A stretch of 64,000 nt of DNA from Prauserella aidingensis (GTDB lineage: Bacteria > Actinomycetota > Actinomycetes > Mycobacteriales > Pseudonocardiaceae): assembly GCF_024171865.1 (NCBI RefSeq), contig NZ_JAMTCN010000013.1, forward strand, positions 1 through 64,000, in the 5' to 3' direction. Under the pieces are notes generated by a model that ran no database searches, was not told where the DNA came from, and saw nothing but the letters and a program-made list of their open reading frames with translations. Positions within the stretch are counted from its first letter, which is position 1; every line of letters begins with the position of its first letter. Position numbers and translations under genes: made by a program. This document shows, piece by piece, positions 51,419 to 60,282 of the stretch.

Positions 51419-52663
51419 TCAGGCGGGGCCGGGACTTGTCCAGTTGCGGGGGACGTGACCGATACGGACCCGTTGCGGATGGTCGCCGACCGGTACGGAC
51501 GCGACCTTCTCCCCGGTGGCGAAATCGATCGCGGTCACCCTGTCGTCGGCGCTCTCGGAGATCACGCAGTGACTGCCGTCGCCGTTGACGGTGGCCCAGT
51601 ACGGCTTTCCCGCCGGGACGAGCGGACCCTCCCGCAGGGTGTCCCGGTCGACGACGGTGGCGTAGTCGTCCATGGTCCCCGCGACGCACAGCTTCCCGCC
51701 GTCCGGGCTCATCGATATCCCGTGGTGCCGGGAGTCGTTGACCCACTTCGTGCGGTTCTCGGTGGTGTCCGGGTTCTTCGGCAGCGTCTTGACGCGGGTG
51801 ATCCGGTCCTCGGCCACGTCGTACTCGAGGAAGCCGTTGAAGAACGAGACCTGGAAGTACAACGTCGACTCGTCGGGACCGAACACCGCCGGGCGTACCG
51901 CGTCCGAGAACTTCTCCAGTCCCGCGGCGTCGAGCCGCTCGCGCATGTCGATCACCCGGACCACCTCGAAGGTCCTGGTGTCCACGACCGTGATCTTGCG
52001 GTCGCCCTTGGTGAAGTCCATCGCCGGGTCGTCCAGCGGTGTCTGGACATCGCCGATGGACATGTTCCACAGGTACCGGCCACCGTCGGTGTAGACGTTC
52101 TCGTGCGGTTTGTCGCCGGTCGTGAAGGAGCCGAGTTCTCGGCCGGTGCGGATGTCCAGGACGTGCACCGTGTTGCTCGTCGACGCCGACACGGCGACGC
52201 GTTCGCCGTCGGGGGAGACCGCCATGTGGTCCGCGCGGTGGCCCGACACCGGGAACCGCCAGTTGACCTCCCCGGTGGCGACGTCCACCGAGACGACGTC
52301 GGCGAAGCTCGGGCGTGAGGCCACCACCGCCGACCCGTCGGGTGTCGAGTACATGTCGTCGACGAGCTGGTCGTGGCCCTCGCCGACGAGATGCCGGATG
52401 CCGAGGAAGTAGCCCAGCCGGACGGGGTTGGTGTAGATCTCGCGGAGTCGCTCCTGTTCGTCGGGGACCATGTCGATCCGGCCGAGCTTGGCGTAGTCCT
52501 CGGTGGATTCGAGGACGTCGACCGTTCCCTCCCAGTTGTTCCCCACGAACAGCACCTCCCGCAGTGCTGCGCCGGAGGTGTCGTCGGCGGCCGCGACGGA
52601 GGTCGACAGGAGCGCGCTCACGGCGCTCAGCACGGCGATCGTCCGGGCGAGAGGGCGTCGCAT
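51419..52663 (-). CDS. Secreted YncE-like beta-propeller protein
   Basis: A 414-residue exported protein. The signal peptide MRRPLARTIAVLSAVSALLSTSVAAADD is followed by repeated blade units such as DMYSTPDGSAVVASRPSFADVVSVDVATGEVNW, HMAVSPDGERVAVSASTSNTVHVLDIRTGREL and VVNGDGSHCVISESADDRVTAIDFATGE (in parts), about seven blades. ATG 52661-52663 with AAGGAG upstream. It converges on the sortase with eight bases between. Function unknown; such propellers are often stress or surface proteins. Confidence 0.88.
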   Translation of the reverse strand: MRRPLARTIAVLSAVSALLSTSVAAADDTSGAALREVLFVGNNWEGTVDVLESTEDYAKLGRIDMVPDEQERLREIYTNPVRLGYFLGIRHLVGEGHDQLVDDMYSTPDGSAVVASRPSFADVVSVDVATGEVNWRFPVSGHRADHMAVSPDGERVAVSASTSNTVHVLDIRTGRELGSFTTGDKPHENVYTDGGRYLWNMSIGDVQTPLDDPAMDFTKGDRKITVVDTRTFEVVRVIDMRERLDAAGLEKFSDAVRPAVFGPDESTLYFQVSFFNGFLEYDVAEDRITRVKTLPKNPDTTENRTKWVNDSRHHGISMSPDGGKLCVAGTMDDYATVVDRDTLREGPLVPAGKPYWATVNGDGSHCVISESADDRVTAIDFATGEKVASVPVGDHPQRVRIGHVPRNWTSPGPA

Positions 52664-52726
52664 GGGGCTCCTTCCGAGAGCGTGCTCGAACACCGGCCGC
52701 ACAGGGCGCGGATCGTCAAAAGTAGA

Positions 52727-52759
52727 ACATGTTTCCGTATCGACGACAAGGAAACGTGT
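52727..52759. promoter_or_regulatory. Inverted repeat in the promoter of the propeller gene
   Basis: ACATGTTTCC (52727-52736) and GGAAACGTGT (52750-52759), 9 of 10 paired, with a 13-base spacer. On the minus strand it spans a possible -35 (TTGTCG) and the spacer to TACTTT, so it is a candidate operator. Confidence 0.4.
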
Positions 52760-52883
52760 CCCGCGGGGAATGACGGCCGCGGCGGCCCGGGTGATGAGGC
52801 GGCCGGGTCAGGGCGACCCGGTGGCGCAGGTGTCGAAGGAGCGGTCACCGATCGGGGTGTGCGGCGACACGGCAGACGCCCCC

Positions 52884-52973
52884 GATCGCGACGCCCTGGA
52901 CCGCGACGCCTCGGATCGCGACGGCCCGGATCGCGACGGCCCGGATCGCGACGTCGCAGAGCGCGACGCCGCG
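52884..52973. repeat. 15-bp tandem repeat (6 units)
   Basis: Six units of GATCGCGACGGCCCG and variants, in the convergent-to-divergent space before the LLM gene stop. Two middle units are identical. Plus-strand frame gives DRDGP-type pentapeptides. No gene in this frame can be supported. Confidence 0.7.
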
Positions 52974-52980
52974 TGGGCGA

Positions 52981-53970
52981 TCACTGCGGGTGCAGTCCGG
53001 TGGCCTTGGCGGTCAGCTCGGCGGACCGCAGCCGATTCTCGAGCGTCGGCGACGGGTGAGTGACGATCAGCTCGTCGGCATCGGCGTGCTTGCCGAACCA
53101 GTCGAGGTAGTCGGCGACCTGGTCGGCCGTGCCGACCGCCGAGTAGCGGACCATGTCCATGATCGGCTTGCCCTGCGGCGAGTCGAGGACGGCGTCGGCT
53201 TCCGCGTCGGTGAACGTGCGGCCCCGGCCTGCGAGCAGCCGCAGTCGCGAGCGCTTGACGACCTGGGAGTCGGATTCGGCCTGCTCCACCGTGTCGGCGG
53301 CGATGACGTTGGCGCCCGCGATCACGTACGGCTCGTCGAGCTGGTCGGACGGCTGGAACTCGCTCCGGTAGGCGGCGACCGCGGCTTCGAGTGCGTCCGG
53401 CGCGAAGTGCGACGCGAACGCGTACGGCAGTCCCAATGCGGCGGCCAGCTTGGCGCCGAACAGCGAGGAGCCGAGGATGTGGAGCGGCACGTGCGTGCCC
53501 TTGCCCGGAGTCGCCTTGACCCCGGAGACGAGGGACTGCTCGCCCAAGTAGCCCTGCAGCTCCTGCACGTCCCGTGGGAACGCTTCCGCCGAGCTCGGGT
53601 CGCGGCGCAGTGCGCGCAGCGTGTTCTGGTCCGTGCCCGGTGCGCGTCCCAGGCCGAGATCGATACGGCCGGGATGCAGGGTCTCGAGCGTGCCGAACTG
53701 CTCGGCGATCGTCAGCGGCGCGTGGTTGGGCAGCATGATGCCGCCGGAGCCGAGGCGGATCGTCTCCGTCTGCGAGGCGACGTGCGCGATCAGCACGCTC
53801 GTGGCCGAGGACGCGATCGTCGACATGTTGTGGTGCTCGGCGTACCAGACCCGGCGATAACCGAGCTGCTCCGCGTGGCGGGCCAGGGCGACGCTGTTGC
53901 GGAGCCCGTCACCCACGGACTCTCCGCTGCCGACCGTGGCGAGATCGAGGATGGACAGCGGAGGGGTCAT
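52981..53970 (-). CDS. LLM class flavin-dependent oxidoreductase
   Basis: A 329-residue luciferase-like monooxygenase family protein of the MsnO8 type: [89 protein letters not shown] and [27 protein letters not shown] (all in parts) are its landmarks. It uses FMN or F420. The ATG at 53968-53970 is chosen; the frame also opens at 54030. Substrate unknown and no partner is adjacent. Confidence 0.93.
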   Translation of the reverse strand: MTPPLSILDLATVGSGESVGDGLRNSVALARHAEQLGYRRVWYAEHHNMSTIASSATSVLIAHVASQTETIRLGSGGIMLPNHAPLTIAEQFGTLETLHPGRIDLGLGRAPGTDQNTLRALRRDPSSAEAFPRDVQELQGYLGEQSLVSGVKATPGKGTHVPLHILGSSLFGAKLAAALGLPYAFASHFAPDALEAAVAAYRSEFQPSDQLDEPYVIAGANVIAADTVEQAESDSQVVKRSRLRLLAGRGRTFTDAEADAVLDSPQGKPIMDMVRYSAVGTADQVADYLDWFGKHADADELIVTHPSPTLENRLRSAELTAKATGLHPQ

Positions 53971-54248
53971 GATCGCGTGCACCTTTCGTCGGGGATCCAC
54001 GTGGGACACGGGGTGTCCCGTCAAGGACAACCACTGCGCCGGACCCGATATTTCGGTGGGGGTCGTGGCTCACAGTGGTTCGCGTCCGGCACCGACGTGA
54101 TCTTTTACCCCAATCGGACAACCCACCTGCCACTTTTTCGCCACACGGAATTCGTACGGTCGCCCGCACAGTCACGCGGGTCACCCAAACGGGGGAACTG
54201 TGGGTAACCGCGGACACATGTCTCGTCTACGAAAGGAAGTACCGCGGA

Positions 54249-54872
54249 ATGTCCGCTACCCAATCGCCGCAGATGCCGCAGGCTCCGATGGGGGAGCCGC
54301 CCCGGGAAGCCAGGAACGGTCTCGGCATCACGGGCTTCGTGCTGGGCCTCATCGGCCTGGTGTTCTCGTGGATGCCGTTCATCGGTGTGATCTCGTGGCC
54401 GCTGGTGGCGCTGGGGCTCATCTTCTCGATCCTCGGTCTGGTGCGGGTGAAGAACCGGCAGGCCACCAACAAGGGCATGTCGATCGCGGGCCTCGTGGTG
54501 TCCGTTCTGGGGATCGGCGTCGCGGTCGTCATGTTCATCGTGACGACCGTGGCCGTCAACGAGGTGACCGAGGAGGCCAACCGCGAGGTCACCGTGCAGT
54601 ACGAGGTCACCGGTGACGCGCCGAGCGCCGAGGTGGTCTACAGCTCGTTCGGCGGTGGCAACTACTCGACCAACACCGAGACCGTGAACCAGCTGCCCTG
54701 GAACGAGGAGCTCACCACGAGCGGCTTCTTCAAGGGCGGCGACCTGCGGGTCGTCGTCGGTGCGGGCGGCGGCAGCGTCACCTGCAAGGTGACCGTCGAC
54801 GGCGAGGTGGTCAAGACCGCCGAGGCCGAGGGCGCCGCGGGTGTCGCCAACTGCAACGGGTTCGGCAGCTGA
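54249..54872 (+). CDS. DUF4190 membrane protein with MmpS-like C-terminal domain
   Basis: A 207-residue protein. After a Pro/Gln-rich head come two helices (LGITGFVLGLIGLVFSWMP and VISWPLVALGLIFSILGLV) with the basic loop RVKNRQATNKGMSIAGLVVSVLGI, which is DUF4190. A third helix leads to an outer domain VTVQYEVTGDAPSAEVVYSS, NQLPWNEELTTSGFF and VTCKVTVDGEVVKTAEAEGAAGVANCNG. That beta-domain with its Cys pair resembles MmpS proteins, accessory factors of MmpL lipid exporters. No MmpL gene is nearby. RBS AAAGGAAG. Confidence 0.85.
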   Translation: MSATQSPQMPQAPMGEPPREARNGLGITGFVLGLIGLVFSWMPFIGVISWPLVALGLIFSILGLVRVKNRQATNKGMSIAGLVVSVLGIGVAVVMFIVTTVAVNEVTEEANREVTVQYEVTGDAPSAEVVYSSFGGGNYSTNTETVNQLPWNEELTTSGFFKGGDLRVVVGAGGGSVTCKVTVDGEVVKTAEAEGAAGVANCNGFGS

Positions 54873-54893
54873 TCTGCCACACCACACGATTCC

Positions 54894-54930
54894 ACCGCGC
54901 GGCCGGGGAACGTCTCTCCGGCCGCGCGGT
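54894..54930. terminator. Bidirectional terminator
   Basis: Perfect 13-bp arms ACCGCGCGGCCGG / CCGGCCGCGCGGT, 11-base loop, between convergent genes. Confidence 0.75.
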
Positions 54931-54951
54931 TCCCTCACGCGGCGCCGGAGG

Positions 54952-55380
54952 TCAGCCGCCGGCGAGGCCGGCGATGCCCGTCGCGAAGACGCCCTGGCTG
55001 AACGTCTTGTCGAGCGTCGGCTCGTCCGCGGCGTCGGCGTCGTACTCGGTCCACCATTCGACGAACGTGTCGCCGGTGGCGGTCACCGGGGCGAGGCGAA
55101 TGGTGCTGATGTAGCTGCGGATGGGGAACGGGCCGTCGAGGATGTTGTAGGTGTAACTGCGGCCGGGGTCGTCGAGGACGAGCAGCTGCTCCCGTACGAC
55201 GGCGCCGTCGGCGAGCGTCAGTTTGCGCACGGCGCCGACCTCGGTGGCGCTGTGGCCCGGTTCGATCTCGCTGCTGTCGATCCCGGGGTGCCAGGCGGGC
55301 AGGCCGTTGAAGTCGCGGACGCGCCGCCACACCTCGTCGACGTCACCCGGCACGATTCCGCTGGCATAGGGCCGTGGCAT
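54952..55380 (-). CDS. SRPBCC family protein (polyketide cyclase-like)
   Basis: A 142-residue START-like protein: GDVDEVWRRVRDFNGLPAWHPGI, RKLTLADGAVVREQLLVLDDPGRSYTYNILDGPFPIRSY and TFVEWWTEYDADA. This is the SRPBCC pattern with the DFNGLPAWHP motif of polyketide cyclase/dehydrase-like members. AAGGAG precedes the ATG and overlaps the stop of the upstream gene, so it is the last gene of the Tm-1-like operon. Ligand or reaction unknown. Confidence 0.92.
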   Translation of the reverse strand: MPRPYASGIVPGDVDEVWRRVRDFNGLPAWHPGIDSSEIEPGHSATEVGAVRKLTLADGAVVREQLLVLDDPGRSYTYNILDGPFPIRSYISTIRLAPVTATGDTFVEWWTEYDADAADEPTLDKTFSQGVFATGIAGLAGG

Positions 55381-56223
55381 CTACTTCTCCTTTGCGGTGT
55401 CCAGCTCCTTGAACTCGCGGGTGCGCGCGGTCAGCGCCTCTTCGACGGGCAGCCGTTCCATGCTGCTGGCGCCGTAGAACCCGTGACAGTGCTGCGTTCG
55501 CGACAGGACGTAGGCCGCGTCCTGCGGGGTGGCGATGGGGCCGCCGTGGCACAGCACGAGGACGTCGTCGCGGATCTCGCGGGCCGCGGCGGACCACTCG
55601 TCGATCGCCGCGACACAGTCGTCGAGCGTCTTCGCGGTCACCGCACCGATCGACCCGCTGGTGGTCAGGCCCATGTGGCAGACGAGGACGTCGGCGCCGG
55701 CCTCGGTCATGGCGCGGGCGTCGTCGGAGGAGAACACGTACGGCGTGGTGAGCAGGTCGGCGCGGCGGGCGGCGGCGACCATGTCGACCTCGTGCTGGTA
55801 TCCCATGCCGGTTTCCTCGAGATTGGCGCGGAAGGTGCCGTCGATGAGGCCGACGGTGGGGAAGTTCTGCACCCCCGAGAAGCCGAGGTCGGCGAGCCTG
55901 CGGAGGAAACGGTCGGTGTCGAGGAACGGATCGGTCGCGTTGACGCCCGCCAGCACGGGCGTCCGCTTCACCACCGGCAGCACCTCGTCGGCCATCTCCA
56001 CGACGATGTCGTTGGCGTTGCCGTAGGCGAGCAGACCGGCGAGGGAACCGCGGCCCGCCATGCGGAAACGACCGGAGTTGTAGATGACGATGAGGTCGAT
56101 GCCGCCCGCCTCCTCGCACTTGGCGGACAGGCCCGTTCCGGCGCCGCCGCCCACGATCGGCTCGCCGCGCCGTGCCATCGCGGTGAACGTGGTGAGCAGT
56201 TCCTGCCTGTCGATCCGGGGCAC
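55381..56223 (-). CDS. Phosphoenolpyruvate hydrolase-like TIM-barrel protein
   Basis: A 280-residue protein of the PF09370 family: [50 protein letters not shown] (in parts), [34 protein letters not shown] and [17 protein letters not shown]. It is annotated in relatives as a PEP hydrolase or PEP-mutase-like enzyme without firm proof. GTG start (56221-56223) with AAGGAG. It lies one base after the Tm-1-like gene; the two families are almost always neighbours or fused. Confidence 0.9.
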   Translation of the reverse strand: MPRIDRQELLTTFTAMARRGEPIVGGGAGTGLSAKCEEAGGIDLIVIYNSGRFRMAGRGSLAGLLAYGNANDIVVEMADEVLPVVKRTPVLAGVNATDPFLDTDRFLRRLADLGFSGVQNFPTVGLIDGTFRANLEETGMGYQHEVDMVAAARRADLLTTPYVFSSDDARAMTEAGADVLVCHMGLTTSGSIGAVTAKTLDDCVAAIDEWSAAAREIRDDVLVLCHGGPIATPQDAAYVLSRTQHCHGFYGASSMERLPVEEALTARTREFKELDTAKEK

Positions 56224-56224
56224 G

Positions 56225-57481
56225 TCAACTCCTTGCTGCGTTCGTGCTCTGTGCCGATGTCGGGTTCGTCGCGTCGGTGAACGCGGCCACGAGCTCGTCG
56301 GCGAACTCGGGGTCGTTGAGGTGGTGCGGCGAGCGGATCAGCCGCCGGTTTCCGGTCTGCCGGACCTCGCGTTCGAGCGTGTCGAAGAGCACGGCGTCGA
56401 CGTCGGGGTCGTGGAACGCCTGACCGGGGGCGTCCAGCGCCGACACGCCACCTTCGGGAAGCAGGAAGCGGACCGGCCCGTCGCAGGCGTTGAGTTTGCG
56501 CGCCAGGAACTCGCCGATCGCCCGGACCTCGTCGGCGGTGGTGCGCATGAGCGTGATCTGCGGGTTGTGCGGGTAGAACAGCCGGTCGGAGTAGCGGTCG
56601 GGCACGGTGTCGGGCGCACCGAAGTTGACCATGTCGAGCGCGCCGCACGAGCCGACGTAGGGGATCCGCGTGCGGGCGATCGCGTCGAGGCGGTCCTCGC
56701 CCGCCGCGAGGACACCGCCCGCGACGAGGTCGCAGATCTCGGTCGTGGAGATGTCGAGGACGCCCGCGAGATGGCCGTCGTCGGCCAGCTTCTCCATCGC
56801 GGCACCGCCCGTACCGGTCGCGTGGAAGACCAGGCAGTCGTACGTGTCGCCGAGCCGGTGGGCCACGGCGTCGACGCACGGTGTGGTGACGCCGAACATG
56901 GTGAGCCCGACGGCGGGGCGGGTGTCACCCGCGGGCACGGGATGGGCGCAGGCGCCTGCGAGCGCGTGCGCGGCGTTGCCGAGCACGCGGCGGGAGATGC
57001 GGTTCAGCCCGGCGACATCGGTGACGGAGTGCAGCATGGCGATGTCGCTCGCGCCGACGTAGGCGCCGACGTCGCCCGCAGCCATGGTGGAGACCATGAA
57101 CTTCGGGACTCCCACGGGCAGTGCCTGCAGCGCGGGCGTGACCAGGGCCGTGCCGCCGGATCCGCCGAGCCCGACGACACCGTCGAGGTCGCGCTGGGCG
57201 GGCAGGAACCGGGCGAACGCCTCGGTCATCGCGGCGACGGCGCTTCCGCGGTCACCCGTGAACACCGCGTCGGGGCCGTCGGGGTGCCAGGCGGCGACCT
57301 CGCGTGCCGGGACGTCGACGCCGGAAGGCGCGGCCCCGGCGGCTTCCCCGCCGGTGGCCGGATCGCCGGTGGCCAGGTCGACGGTGCGCACGGTCACCCC
57401 GGTCTCGCGGATCAGCTCGGCGACGTAGCGCAACTCGTCGCCCTTGGTGTCGAACGTGCCGACAACGTATGCACTGCCCAC
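56225..57481 (-). CDS. Tm-1-like / UPF0261 family protein
   Basis: A 418-residue protein: [26 protein letters not shown] at the start, [35 protein letters not shown] (in parts), and [15 protein letters not shown] with [19 protein letters not shown]. This matches the plant resistance protein Tm-1 N-terminal (UPF0261) family, an ATP-binding fold of unknown role in bacteria. The GTG at 57479-57481 has a perfect RBS (AAGGAGG). It heads the three-gene operon with the PEP-hydrolase-like and SRPBCC proteins. Confidence 0.92.
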   Translation of the reverse strand: MGSAYVVGTFDTKGDELRYVAELIRETGVTVRTVDLATGDPATGGEAAGAAPSGVDVPAREVAAWHPDGPDAVFTGDRGSAVAAMTEAFARFLPAQRDLDGVVGLGGSGGTALVTPALQALPVGVPKFMVSTMAAGDVGAYVGASDIAMLHSVTDVAGLNRISRRVLGNAAHALAGACAHPVPAGDTRPAVGLTMFGVTTPCVDAVAHRLGDTYDCLVFHATGTGGAAMEKLADDGHLAGVLDISTTEICDLVAGGVLAAGEDRLDAIARTRIPYVGSCGALDMVNFGAPDTVPDRYSDRLFYPHNPQITLMRTTADEVRAIGEFLARKLNACDGPVRFLLPEGGVSALDAPGQAFHDPDVDAVLFDTLEREVRQTGNRRLIRSPHHLNDPEFADELVAAFTDATNPTSAQSTNAARS

Positions 57482-57572
57482 GGACGCCTCCTTCGGCGCA
57501 GGTTCTTGTCGTGCGGCGGAACCCGTGATCACCGTCCATCTGACCACGACCGCGGGTTCGATGCCAGGGGGC

Positions 57573-57604
57573 GGCCCGGGCCCCGGACGCACGGAGCCCG
57601 GGCC
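57573..57604 (-). terminator. Terminator after the alpha/beta hydrolase
   Basis: Arms GGCCCGGGC / GCCCGGGCC (57573-57581 and 57596-57604), 14-base loop, starting six bases after the hydrolase stop on the minus strand. Confidence 0.55.
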
Positions 57605-57609
57605 TGTCC

Positions 57610-58776
57610 TCAGCTGCCCAGGACGTTCGCGAGACGGGCGAGCAGGCGCGCGGTCGCGGGCACGGGGTTCTCCGCGTCGCCGAGGCCCGGCACGCCGTCG
57701 CTGAGATCGGTGAACTCGTCGGCGATCGGCTTGGCTGCGGTGAGCAGCGCACGGTTCGCCAGCGCGGCCACCGGCCCCGGGGCCGGTGGCCGCGGCGGCT
57801 CCGGCACCTCCGGCAGGGTGCCCGCGGGTGTTCCCGTGACGCCGCCGCCACGTCCGGCGACACGGTCGGCGAAGCCGAGCATGCGCTCCATGGCCAGCGG
57901 TGCGGTGCGCTCGAGCGTGACGCTGTGCCCGGTGCCGGGCACGACGTACGCCTCGACGGGAGCGCCGGGCGCGTACCACCGGCGTTCGTGATCGAGCAGC
58001 GCCTGGTCACTGGTGCACGTCGCCGACTGCAGGCCGCAGAAGAACGGTTCCCGATCGCCGTTGACGACCAACGTAGGCACGTCGAGCGTGTGGTTGGAGT
58101 TCGGGACGCTGTAGGTGAGCACCGTCGCGGCCTTGACGAGGCTCGCGGTGTCCTTGAGCGTGCTCTCGTCGATCGCGGGCAGCGACGGGTGGGTGTTGGG
58201 CCCGTGCTGGAACACCCCGCGCGTGCCCGGCTGGCTCGTCACGTAGAGCGGGTCGAGGTTCAACCCGGCGAACTTCTCGTCGCCCGCCGCGAGGTAGTCG
58301 TGGGCGATGATGCGGCCGAACGCGTTGGCGTAGTTGAGCAGGTGCGTGAACCCGGTGGTGATGATCGCGTCGTAGGCGTCGTAGGCGTCGTAGGCGTCGT
58401 GGTCGAGACCGGCGACCTCGGCGGTGACGACCGACCCGTAGCTGTGGCCGACGCCGACGACCGTCGAGAACGCCGTGCCGAGGCTGCCGTCGCGCAGTGC
58501 CTTCACCACCTCGAGCACCGCGGCACTGTCGTTGCCGAAGGTGTCGTACACGCTCAGCGGGTGCAGCGACGCACCCGTGCCGAGCCGGTCGATGGCGAGC
58601 GTCGCGTAGCCGCGGGCGTTCGCCGCTTCGACGTAGCTCCGGCCGCCCGGTTCGGGGGAGGTCTCCCAGAAGTGCCGGTTGTAGGTCCAGCCGGCCACGA
58701 GGAGCTGCACGCTCGTGGCACCCGGCGGGGCGCACAGCGTGCCGGAGACGGGGCCGGACTGAAGCCCCGCGCGCAC
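57610..58776 (-). CDS. Alpha/beta hydrolase, N-terminally truncated
   Basis: About 388 residues of a secreted-type hydrolase. [37 protein letters not shown], the nucleophile elbow [15 protein letters not shown] (GxSxG: GHSYG) and [11 protein letters not shown] (His) are visible. [12 protein letters not shown] stretch is coded by three identical 9-bp repeats (58372-58398). The frame carries homologous sequence upstream of any start ([13 protein letters not shown]), so GTG 58776 is inside the domain and no signal peptide exists. Relatives start with an export signal. Thus the 5' end has been lost. Confidence 0.8.
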   Translation of the reverse strand: MRAGLQSGPVSGTLCAPPGATSVQLLVAGWTYNRHFWETSPEPGGRSYVEAANARGYATLAIDRLGTGASLHPLSVYDTFGNDSAAVLEVVKALRDGSLGTAFSTVVGVGHSYGSVVTAEVAGLDHDAYDAYDAYDAIITTGFTHLLNYANAFGRIIAHDYLAAGDEKFAGLNLDPLYVTSQPGTRGVFQHGPNTHPSLPAIDESTLKDTASLVKAATVLTYSVPNSNHTLDVPTLVVNGDREPFFCGLQSATCTSDQALLDHERRWYAPGAPVEAYVVPGTGHSVTLERTAPLAMERMLGFADRVAGRGGGVTGTPAGTLPEVPEPPRPPAPGPVAALANRALLTAAKPIADEFTDLSDGVPGLGDAENPVPATARLLARLANVLGS

Positions 58777-58801
58777 CGGGACCTCGACGATCCGGCACGT
58801 C

Positions 58802-59452
58802 GTGGAGGCGGACGGCCGCTGGCAACCGGCGTTCGACTACGACACCGACGGCTGCTACCCGACGCCCGCCATCGGGCCCGACGGAACCCTCAACGGGGGA
58901 CTCGACAACTCCGGAGCGCTCAACGGCAACTGCCGCGACGCATCCGATTTGGACAACACGAACGCCTACTCGCGGTCCCGCTGCGACGGGGACTGGTGCG
59001 CCTACCTGTACGACCTGTACTTCGAGAAGGATCAGGCCGTCCCCGGGCTCGACGCGTTCGGCCACCGGCACGACATCGAGCACGTCGTCGTCTGGGTGCG
59101 CGGCGGCGACAGCGCCGAGTACGTCTCCGTCTCGGCCCACGGCGACTACGCCACCCACCCGGCGTCCGAGGTGCAGTGGCAGGGCACGCACCCGAAGATC
59201 GTCTACCACAAGGACGGTGCGGGCACCCACTGCTTCCGCACCGCGTCCACAGGCGACGAACCGCCCGAGAACCACCACGGCACGTGGCAGTACCCGGACC
59301 TGGTGGGCTGGGACCACTTCCCCGAGGGCATCCGGGACACCCTCACCTCCGCGGACTTCGGCAGCGCGAGCCTGGCGATCTCCGACGGCGCTTTCGAGAG
59401 CAACCTGCAGAAGGCCAAGCCCGGCGACATCGCGTTCGACCCGCACGTGTGA
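58802..59452 (+). CDS. NPP1 (necrosis-inducing-like) protein, lacks signal peptide
   Basis: A 216-residue NLP-family protein: RWQPAFDYDTDGCYPTPAIGPDG at once after the GTG, GALNGNCRDASDLDNTNAYSRSRC, the heptapeptide region FGHRHDIEHVVVW (metal-binding GHRHD-x-E) and KPGDIAFDPHV. NPP1 proteins are normally exported, but here the domain begins at codon 2-3 with no signal sequence and no in-frame upstream start. It meets the truncated hydrolase head to head, so its 5' end appears to be deleted. Cysteine pairs are kept. Confidence 0.82.
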   Translation: MEADGRWQPAFDYDTDGCYPTPAIGPDGTLNGGLDNSGALNGNCRDASDLDNTNAYSRSRCDGDWCAYLYDLYFEKDQAVPGLDAFGHRHDIEHVVVWVRGGDSAEYVSVSAHGDYATHPASEVQWQGTHPKIVYHKDGAGTHCFRTASTGDEPPENHHGTWQYPDLVGWDHFPEGIRDTLTSADFGSASLAISDGAFESNLQKAKPGDIAFDPHV

Positions 59453-59516
59453 CGAGACGTCACCATCGCGACACCGGGTGTGCCGTGGCGTTCACCCGGT
59501 CGTCGCGGTGATGCTC

Positions 59517-59522
59517 TACTCT
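59517..59522 (+). promoter_or_regulatory. -10 element of a leaderless promoter for DoxX
   Basis: TACTCT, eight bases before ATG 59531, with no Shine-Dalgarno. Confidence 0.5.
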
Positions 59523-59530
59523 GCGCGGCT

Positions 59531-60151
59531 ATGAGCACACCCGACAACTTCGATTCCCCGACGACGAAGTTCGACTCCGGCGCGTACGACGAGTCCGGAT
59601 TCGACCGGCAGGGCAACGACAGCATGCTCGCGGACGTCGAGGAGTCCGCCCCCGAACCCGACCGCTGGCACGCCGGGCTCGACGTCGGCCTGCTCGTGCT
59701 GCGGCTCGGCCTCGCCATGGTGATGGGCGCCCACGGCCTGCAGAAGCTGTTCGGCCTGTTCGACGGACCCGGCATCGGCGGCTTCGCCGACGCGCTGACC
59801 GCCATGGGCTACACCGGACAGACGACCCTGCTCGCGTGGATCACGGCCCTCGCCGAGACCGGTGGTGCACTGCTGCTGGCCCTCGGCCTGTTCACCCCGA
59901 TCGGCGCGGCGGCGGTCCTCGGCGTCGCGATCAACATCGTCGTGTCGAAGTTCCAGCTCGGCAGCGGCTACTTCGAGGCCGAACTGGACCTGTTGGTCGG
60001 CGTCGCGGCACTTGCGCTGCTGTTCACCGGCGCAGGCCGCATCGCGATCGACAAGAACACGCCGTGGCGGCGCAAGCCCGGCGTCTTCGGACTGTTCGGA
60101 CTTCTCCTCGCCGCCGCTGCGTCCATCGTGATCATCGTGATGTTCCGGTAG
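59531..60151 (+). CDS. DoxX family membrane protein
   Basis: A 206-residue protein with four or five helices after a 50-residue acidic, probably disordered head. VGLLVLRLGLAMVMGAHGLQKLFG is the DoxX signature; LLAWITALAETGGALLLALGLFTPIGAAAVLGVAINIVVSKF (in parts) and the end follow the family. Mycobacterial DoxX works with SodA and SseA in a redox complex, but neither is nearby. The gene seems leaderless and has a strong terminator. Confidence 0.92.
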   Translation: MSTPDNFDSPTTKFDSGAYDESGFDRQGNDSMLADVEESAPEPDRWHAGLDVGLLVLRLGLAMVMGAHGLQKLFGLFDGPGIGGFADALTAMGYTGQTTLLAWITALAETGGALLLALGLFTPIGAAAVLGVAINIVVSKFQLGSGYFEAELDLLVGVAALALLFTGAGRIAIDKNTPWRRKPGVFGLFGLLLAAAASIVIIVMFR

Positions 60152-60219
60152 CCAGCCGTGTCACCTCCGGCGCAGATGCCGGAGCGTCCCGCCTCCGGGC
60201 GTACCCGGGAACGAGAAAC

Positions 60220-60251
60220 GGCGCCGCACCCCTCGCCGGGGGTGCGGCGCC
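60220..60251. terminator. Bidirectional terminator between DoxX and ilvD
   Basis: Perfect 13-bp arms GGCGCCGCACCCC / GGGGTGCGGCGCC, 6-base loop. Confidence 0.8.
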
Positions 60252-60282
60252 GCTGTCGTTCGTGGACCCCCGCGCCGGTGGC

